Shown here piece by piece: positions 58,815-64,000 of a stretch of 64,000 nucleotides of DNA. The position numbers were made by a program, and so were the translations under genes. Location: positions 278,001-342,000 of the forward strand of contig OZ023192.1 of the NCBI GenBank assembly GCA_963995505.1, written 5' to 3'. Source of the DNA: Hypericum androsaemum (Eukaryota > Streptophyta > Magnoliopsida > Malpighiales > Hypericaceae). The notes beneath the pieces were generated by a model. It ran no database searches, was not told the DNA's origin, and saw only the letters and a list, made by a program, of their open reading frames with translations. Each line of letters begins with the position of its first letter. The first letter of the stretch is position 1.

Positions 58815-59626
58815 TACGCATTCCAAGCTGCTACTTGGTCACTATCAAAAGATTATTCATTTCGTCTCCTGATGAGAAGACGGGTTCAGCTCCCATTGAA
58901 GAGGGAAAAGAATTGATGAAGGGTCAGGAAGTACAGATCAAACAAACAACTTGGAGCAGAGAAATGAAAAATGTAGTAGAAAATTTAAGTTTCATCTTTG
59001 TTGTCATGTACATTGACGTCCCTGAAGGGGACATTTATATCAGATCTTGATCTTAATAAAATACTACAACACTACCACTTGGTCGGAACAACCGAACACC
59101 GTATTCGGATATCCACTAGGCAAACTGTTAAAGGGAGAATTTCCTTTTTCTCCCGCAGCACTAACAAATCCATGTTCGAGCTAAACGTTTGATAACAACA
59201 ACACTGCTGCTACTGTAAAAAAACAGACGTGTCACAAATTTCCCAACAGATTATCTTTCATCTCTAAACTAACCATTTACTTGCTGCATTTCACACTTTC
59301 AATTCCAATTCCAATTCCAATTCATACGCATTAACTAGAACTAACATTACTTATCTAAATAAAAACTAGAACTAACAAATTAATAAAGTAACTACAAAAG
59401 GAACGTGCATAATGCACGTTCCTTTTGGAAGAAAAGTTGTTCGATTTGCTTGATGATGATACATATGCTGCTATCATATCGTCAATTCTTGCAGCCATGA
59501 GTTCCTTGTTTGAATTCTCTCGTTTCATTCGCCACCAAGAACCACATTCCACGATCGTGTTCCAGTTAGCAAGTCACGAGGCCGGACAAGGTGGGTGATT
59601 CTGTCCACGAAATATCTCAATCCATC
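58815..59626. other. Spacer between convergent PSY and PP2A genes
   Basis: Holds the 3' regions of both genes, an (aattcc)n run at 59,299-59,321, and a 15-bp-arm palindrome at 59,396-59,426. No ORF of substance. Confidence 0.5.
59396..59426. repeat. Perfect 15-bp inverted repeat (hairpin)
   Basis: aaaaggaacgtgcat, one base (a), then the exact reverse complement atgcacgttcctttt. It would form a 15-bp stem with a one-base centre (a cruciform or folded RNA needs a slightly larger loop). It sits between two convergent genes and could act as a shared 3' structure, or be the relic of a transposon end. Confidence 0.85.
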
Positions 59627-62600
59627 TCATAGAAAGTAATCAGGTGTTCTTCTAGTCACGTCAGGCTCCCCCCTCCTCGGAGCAGGCTCAAACTGGTAAC
59701 ATTCGGCACATCAGAGAATTCTCAGTTCAGGGGGTAAGTACATATCACAGAATAAAGTATGATCAATCAGCGGAAGACCAACCTGAATGAAGGTGTGACC
59801 TTTGCAGTCATCAACTTCCAAAATGGATGCCATGTTTCCACAGCGGTAAGAGTAGTTAGGTGCACTAAATATTGTCACTACCTTTTTGTCCTGCAGCGCA
59901 AAAATCAGAATCTGTAACAATTGCACAAAACTCGCGAACAAATAGTTCAAAGGAGGACATAAAGCAGAAATGCTCACATGACCCCAGTTGTATCCCTCCA
60001 TGACCAATTGGTGCGCTCTAGCAATCAGCTCCAGGTTGTTAGTATGGTTAAATTGCTCAGAAATGTCCTATAAGCTCACTGAGATTAGTTCTTGAAGAAA
60101 ACCTCCAAGAAGAATGAAGAATCAACAACGGCAACAATGGGCACAACATGAATTGATTACCTGGCCAAAAGTATATCCTGCACCTCTTGGTGAGATACCC
60201 CAACCACAGCGGTCGTCAGGGTCAGACCATAAGAGATCACACATGGGACCCTCGTGGGGAACTTCTTGAACACGGTCAAAATTTCTGATGTTATCAAGGG
60301 TCTCAACGGATGGAGATAGCCCACCATGGAGACAAAAGATTTCTGACTCAACCTGCATCAGAAGAAAAAGGATATACAACATCACAATTACAATGAACAC
60401 AAATATATGCCAAAACAAAGTAAAGAAAGAACAGAAGTCAACTATCGTGTCCCCTCGTCCTGATTAAGTTCTGGCTCTTAATAATACTCACCAATGCTGT
60501 TAATGGGAAATAGTCAAACAAATCTGTAAAGATCTTCCAAACATTAGAGTTTCCATACCTGCAAAAAAAAAACCATTATACATAAGCTTTTGATTGCAAC
60601 AAAAAGCCTCGACAGATGCATGCTAATCACTTCATTTTAACCATTTCAGAGGCAGAGACAGGCGAGGCCACTTAATGAACTGGCACAGAAGACACTGGCA
60701 AAAGAGTGGAACAGTTAAGAAAGATATACCACACCAGTCACAAGCACAAATATCATCACCAGTTCAACTTTGGTTTGATAGTCTTCATTTCTCTTTTACA
60801 TATGTCATAACATTAATCAAAATCAGTTTCTAAAATTGTCAATATAGAGAAAAAAAAGGCATGAAAGTAATGTACATTGATCATGAGAAGCAGACAATAA
60901 AATATAGACAAGGAAAAAAATTGCAAAAAAACTCACTTCCGTAGGCACTCATCATAAAAGCCATAAACTTGAGTAATCTGAATTATGAAACTAAAAGGCC
61001 TTAATCAGCATATGAAGTGGAAGCTAGAAAGCGGGTATGCACAAGAAATTGACCTACTTGGACTAGATTATATCCCAATTAAAATAGGACAATAAATTGA
61101 GAGGGCGCGCCACTACATATGATATAGAAAAAAGAAAAAAAGGATTATCTATCATTACAGAAATATCCTTCGAATGAGCCCTTCACATATGGAGTATACC
61201 TGACGGCTTTCATGGTTTCCTCTCAAAATAGTAATCCGCTGATGATAGCGTACTTTTAGAGCTACCAGAAGCTGCAGAAGAAAATCGTGGCAGAAAATAT
61301 ATTACAGGAAAGAGTAGAAAACTTTGAAAGAAGAAGAATAGCAAATATCTGGTGATATGGCTGTATTAACAGTTGACATGGTCAAATGAAACGGGTTGAA
61401 ACTCACAGTTACAGTCTCAACTGAATAATAGCCTCAGTCCACATAATCTCCCATGAACAAGTAATTTGTATCGGGACACTACAAAAGATGAGAGAAAAGC
61501 ATATTATAGCTTAGGTAAGAAAACGCTCATCAAGTTGAATTATTGAGGCCATACTGACGAAACGCTTAAAATGCTGATTTCCAAGCAACAATCAACATCA
61601 TAACCTTTTTGCAACATGAACTACCAGTCATTGTTAAGATAGCTTAACAGCACTTTGATAACTCAAAGAACATATGTACCACATACAACCACTTCTCTTT
61701 ATCTAATCATATTACGAAGTAAGAATCAATGTGGTAAGTACCCCTCGAAATGGCTACTTCAAGATGACAGATTGCTGCAAGAGCTGCGGGGATAAGAATA
61801 AGGCCAAGATACAAAATTTAAGCACTAAACTAACCATTTTGAATCAATGATCTTTCATCATAAAATGTATTGGGTATCCCTGGTGATAAGAGGGCAAGGC
61901 TTTAGTAAAGCAAAGAGAAAAGCCTGAAAATTTTGAATATCATCGACCAATTATTAGTGTCTCAAACTTATAGCAACCTGAAAAATGAGAAGTACCTTTC
62001 CTCGAATTCGGAAAAGTTCTGCAAGATCATGGAATTGACCATGGATATCCCCACAAATTGTAACAGGACTTCTCACAGGCTGCAGAAAACACATCAAGAA
62101 GCAACATAAACTCTTATGAGCATGATGATTCTAATCTGTAATAAAAGTTTAATAGAAGAATCCAAGAAACAAACAAAAAATATGCACCTAGTCTGTAATG
62201 TAATCATGCCCTCATAAGAATACCATGAGTACGAGAATAGAAAAATTCAGTTACACACAAGCACAACGAGATATACAAAGGCATCCAACACATCAGGCCG
62301 CACATTCAAATCATCCAAAGAATGGACAGTCTCACACAAAATGCAGCTAAAAATTTGTCCTCCGAGTCCGCGAAGGTAAGATAGAGAACATGATAATTCA
62401 AAAGAAAGTACCTGAACGTTGCTTTCCTCCATCAATATCTCCCTGGCTATTTCGCATAGAACTTTAACCTGTGTCACACAATACAATACAACAAACACGG
62501 TAACCAAAATCATAAAACCGAACTCCAACCCCAACCAAGCCAAAATGCCGAATTACACCAAATCGGATCCAATCCAATCCGGCTCCATTTAGCTCAATTG

Positions 62601-62862
62601 GATCCAGAACACAAGCATTTCAACAAGCAAACAAACTCCAACCCAATAAAAGGAACAACAGAAGCAGCAGATCTGGTCCAAGTCCAACCAAAAAGTTTCA
62701 AACTTTAACCAAACCCAGATACGCCCCAACTTGAATTCTACGTTCTGGGTCTTTTTTCCTAGAGAGAGAGAGAGAGACCTCGTGTTCGGATAAGGGTTTG
62801 CACTGCATGAGCTGGGCAATCTGCTCGTCCAGGCCCCCATGCGTCGTCGTTTCCACGCTCAT
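59627..62862 (-). pseudogene. PP2A catalytic subunit gene with a nonsense codon at the active site
   Basis: Eleven minus-strand exons (62,862-62,779; 62,468-62,412; 62,079-61,996; 61,478-61,407; 61,271-61,200; 60,977-60,937; 60,558-60,492; 60,352-60,161; 60,067-59,978; 59,890-59,783; 59,692-59,627) join in phase with GT-AG introns into 310 codons, the size of plant PP2A-C. Intact landmarks: [62 protein letters not shown], and the methylated tail TRRTPDYFL. However, codon 90, the catalytic Arg of GDYVDRG, is TGA (61,434-61,436), a CGA-to-TGA change. Other substitutions (RIRGK for RIGGK, NYSYRC for NYCYRC, YHQRI for YPQRI) suggest relaxed constraint. Called a recent pseudogene; an assembly error or allele-specific base is the alternative. 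Confidence 0.9.
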
Positions 62863-64000
62863 TCGCTTCCTCCTTTGTTCTTCCGCTTCCTAAAGTTCCA
62901 GTCTTTAGCAATAATTTCTTCTTCTTCTTCCTCTTTCTTTGTCTTTGTTTCTATTTTGTGATTTTCTTTTTTTTCTTCTTTCTTTCTTTGTTTCTTGTTT
63001 CGATGTGATCATCACGCCCACTGCTGTTGCGAGATTTGAAGTTAATTGTTGGATAATTATAAAACGGTACTCAAATGTTTGTCCGAATAAGATTTTGAAT
63101 TTATGCATTGAAACTCTTTGTAATTCGACTCGATTTGTACTAAATTAGTCAATTGGTAAATAACATGTTGGTTTAAACAAAAAGTACTATGATCAAGATG
63201 CTTATTAAGAACAAACCTGATAAGGCATAGTCATTACACCAAGGTGATGATGACTCCAAAACAATAAATACACGTTGGTTGGTATGCCATTAAGTCTAAA
63301 ATTATTTTTAATTCAAACATTATCTTGTAATTTAATTATGGTAAATGTTAAAATTGAGTAAATTCGTAATGAATTTTTTGACCAACTAAGTAATTTACTT
63401 GTTGTTGGCCAAAGTGTATATAGCCCAACGACATAAGACGTTGATAAGTTTAGGAAGATCCATAATTCAAACTATGACAATTTAAATTATAGTGTCAAAT
63501 TTAACTTAAAAAAAGTAATTACATGTTGACAGAGAGACGAAAACATTAGGACTCTGAGAAGGATGGTCAATCCACTTTGTTTGAGTTTGTACCTAAATTC
63601 TTGACAAATTATCTCACCATTTATAGTCCAATAAGAATTACCGAAACTATGATGAAATGGGAGAATAACCTTTGGGTCGAAGGTGTAAAATTGTAAATCG
63701 GTGGTGACGATAATTGATGGACTTAATTGCAAAAGAAGAGTCTTTCGTGCATATTTTCGAACTTGAAAGTTTCGATGTTTTTGGGCCTTAAGAGCCGTGG
63801 ATCTGTTGGAGTGTAAATATTTAACGTTCATAGTTGTGAGTCTTAGCACGAGAGACGAGGATTAGTTCGAATTCCACGCTCACGAAGTCAGTGCCTAGCA
63901 CGAAGTCAAGAAAGAGAGCTTGAGCATTTTCATGAGCACATGGTGGGTTCTATGGCGACCACGCCCATTCTTGGTAAATCAGCCGTATGTTTTACCTGTA
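62863..64000. other. Upstream region of the PP2A gene; no other gene
   Basis: A T/C-rich stretch (62,905-63,000) may be the 5' leader or promoter. An S1-like SINE block lies at 63,420-63,515 (gcccaacgacataagacg, gatccataattcaaac, A-rich end). ORFs here have no recognisable domain. Confidence 0.5.

Overview
This is nuclear DNA from a flowering plant, most likely a eudicot. The signs are GT-AG introns in plant gene families (phytoene synthase, PUT polyamine transporters, a KMD-type F-box/kelch protein, PP2A catalytic subunit), AT-rich intergenic DNA, and a dense, layered population of plant transposons (L1-type LINE, Ty3/gypsy, solo LTR, hAT and Mutator-like elements, SINE-like repeats). I cannot name the species.

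Layout. 1-6.5 kb: part of a dispersed repeat, then a near full-length LINE killed by six nonsense codons. 6.7-13 kb: the 3' exons of an SC35-like SR splicing factor on the minus strand, with a hAT-type MITE and a poly-C tract in its introns. Its 5' end is lost next to a decayed Ty3/gypsy pol fragment, followed by a Mutator-like long-TIR element. 14.8-17 kb: a decayed acyl-activating enzyme gene (AAE17/18 type). 17.4-18.5 kb: an intact F-box/kelch gene. 19.9-20.9 kb: an inverted-repeat element carrying a degenerate 5.8S-ITS2 rDNA piece. 22.2-23.2 kb: a long-TIR element carrying an auxilin-like gene fragment (Pack-MULE). 27.3-36.1 kb: an 8.8-kb Mutator-like transposon bounded by a perfect 9-bp target-site duplication. 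It carries a FAR1/FHY3-type transposase and, convergently, a Ulp1-like cysteine protease gene, with a 23-bp-type minisatellite scattered through introns and spacer. 38.1-39.2 kb: another long-TIR element.

42-49 kb: two tandem PUT-type polyamine/amino-acid transporter genes on the minus strand. The promoter-proximal region of the first carries a 1.1-kb hAT element with an exact 8-bp target duplication. 51.5-53.4 kb: a three-exon gene for a plastid-type membrane protein with a PLAT-like domain, followed by a tRNA-Gly(UCC). 54.3-54.9 kb: a solo LTR rich in CACGTG G-boxes. 57.1-58.8 kb: an intact six-exon phytoene synthase gene, the committed step of carotenoid synthesis. 59.6-62.9 kb: an 11-exon PP2A catalytic-subunit gene with every splice site intact but a TGA at the invariant Arg of GDYVDRG.

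The host genes do not form a pathway; this is ordinary plant gene neighbourhood with transposons between genes. The most notable material is the transposon biology: transposons carrying host fragments (rDNA, auxilin), a two-gene MULE with an internal minisatellite, and several genes disabled by one or a few nonsense changes, mostly of the C-to-T/G-to-A kind.
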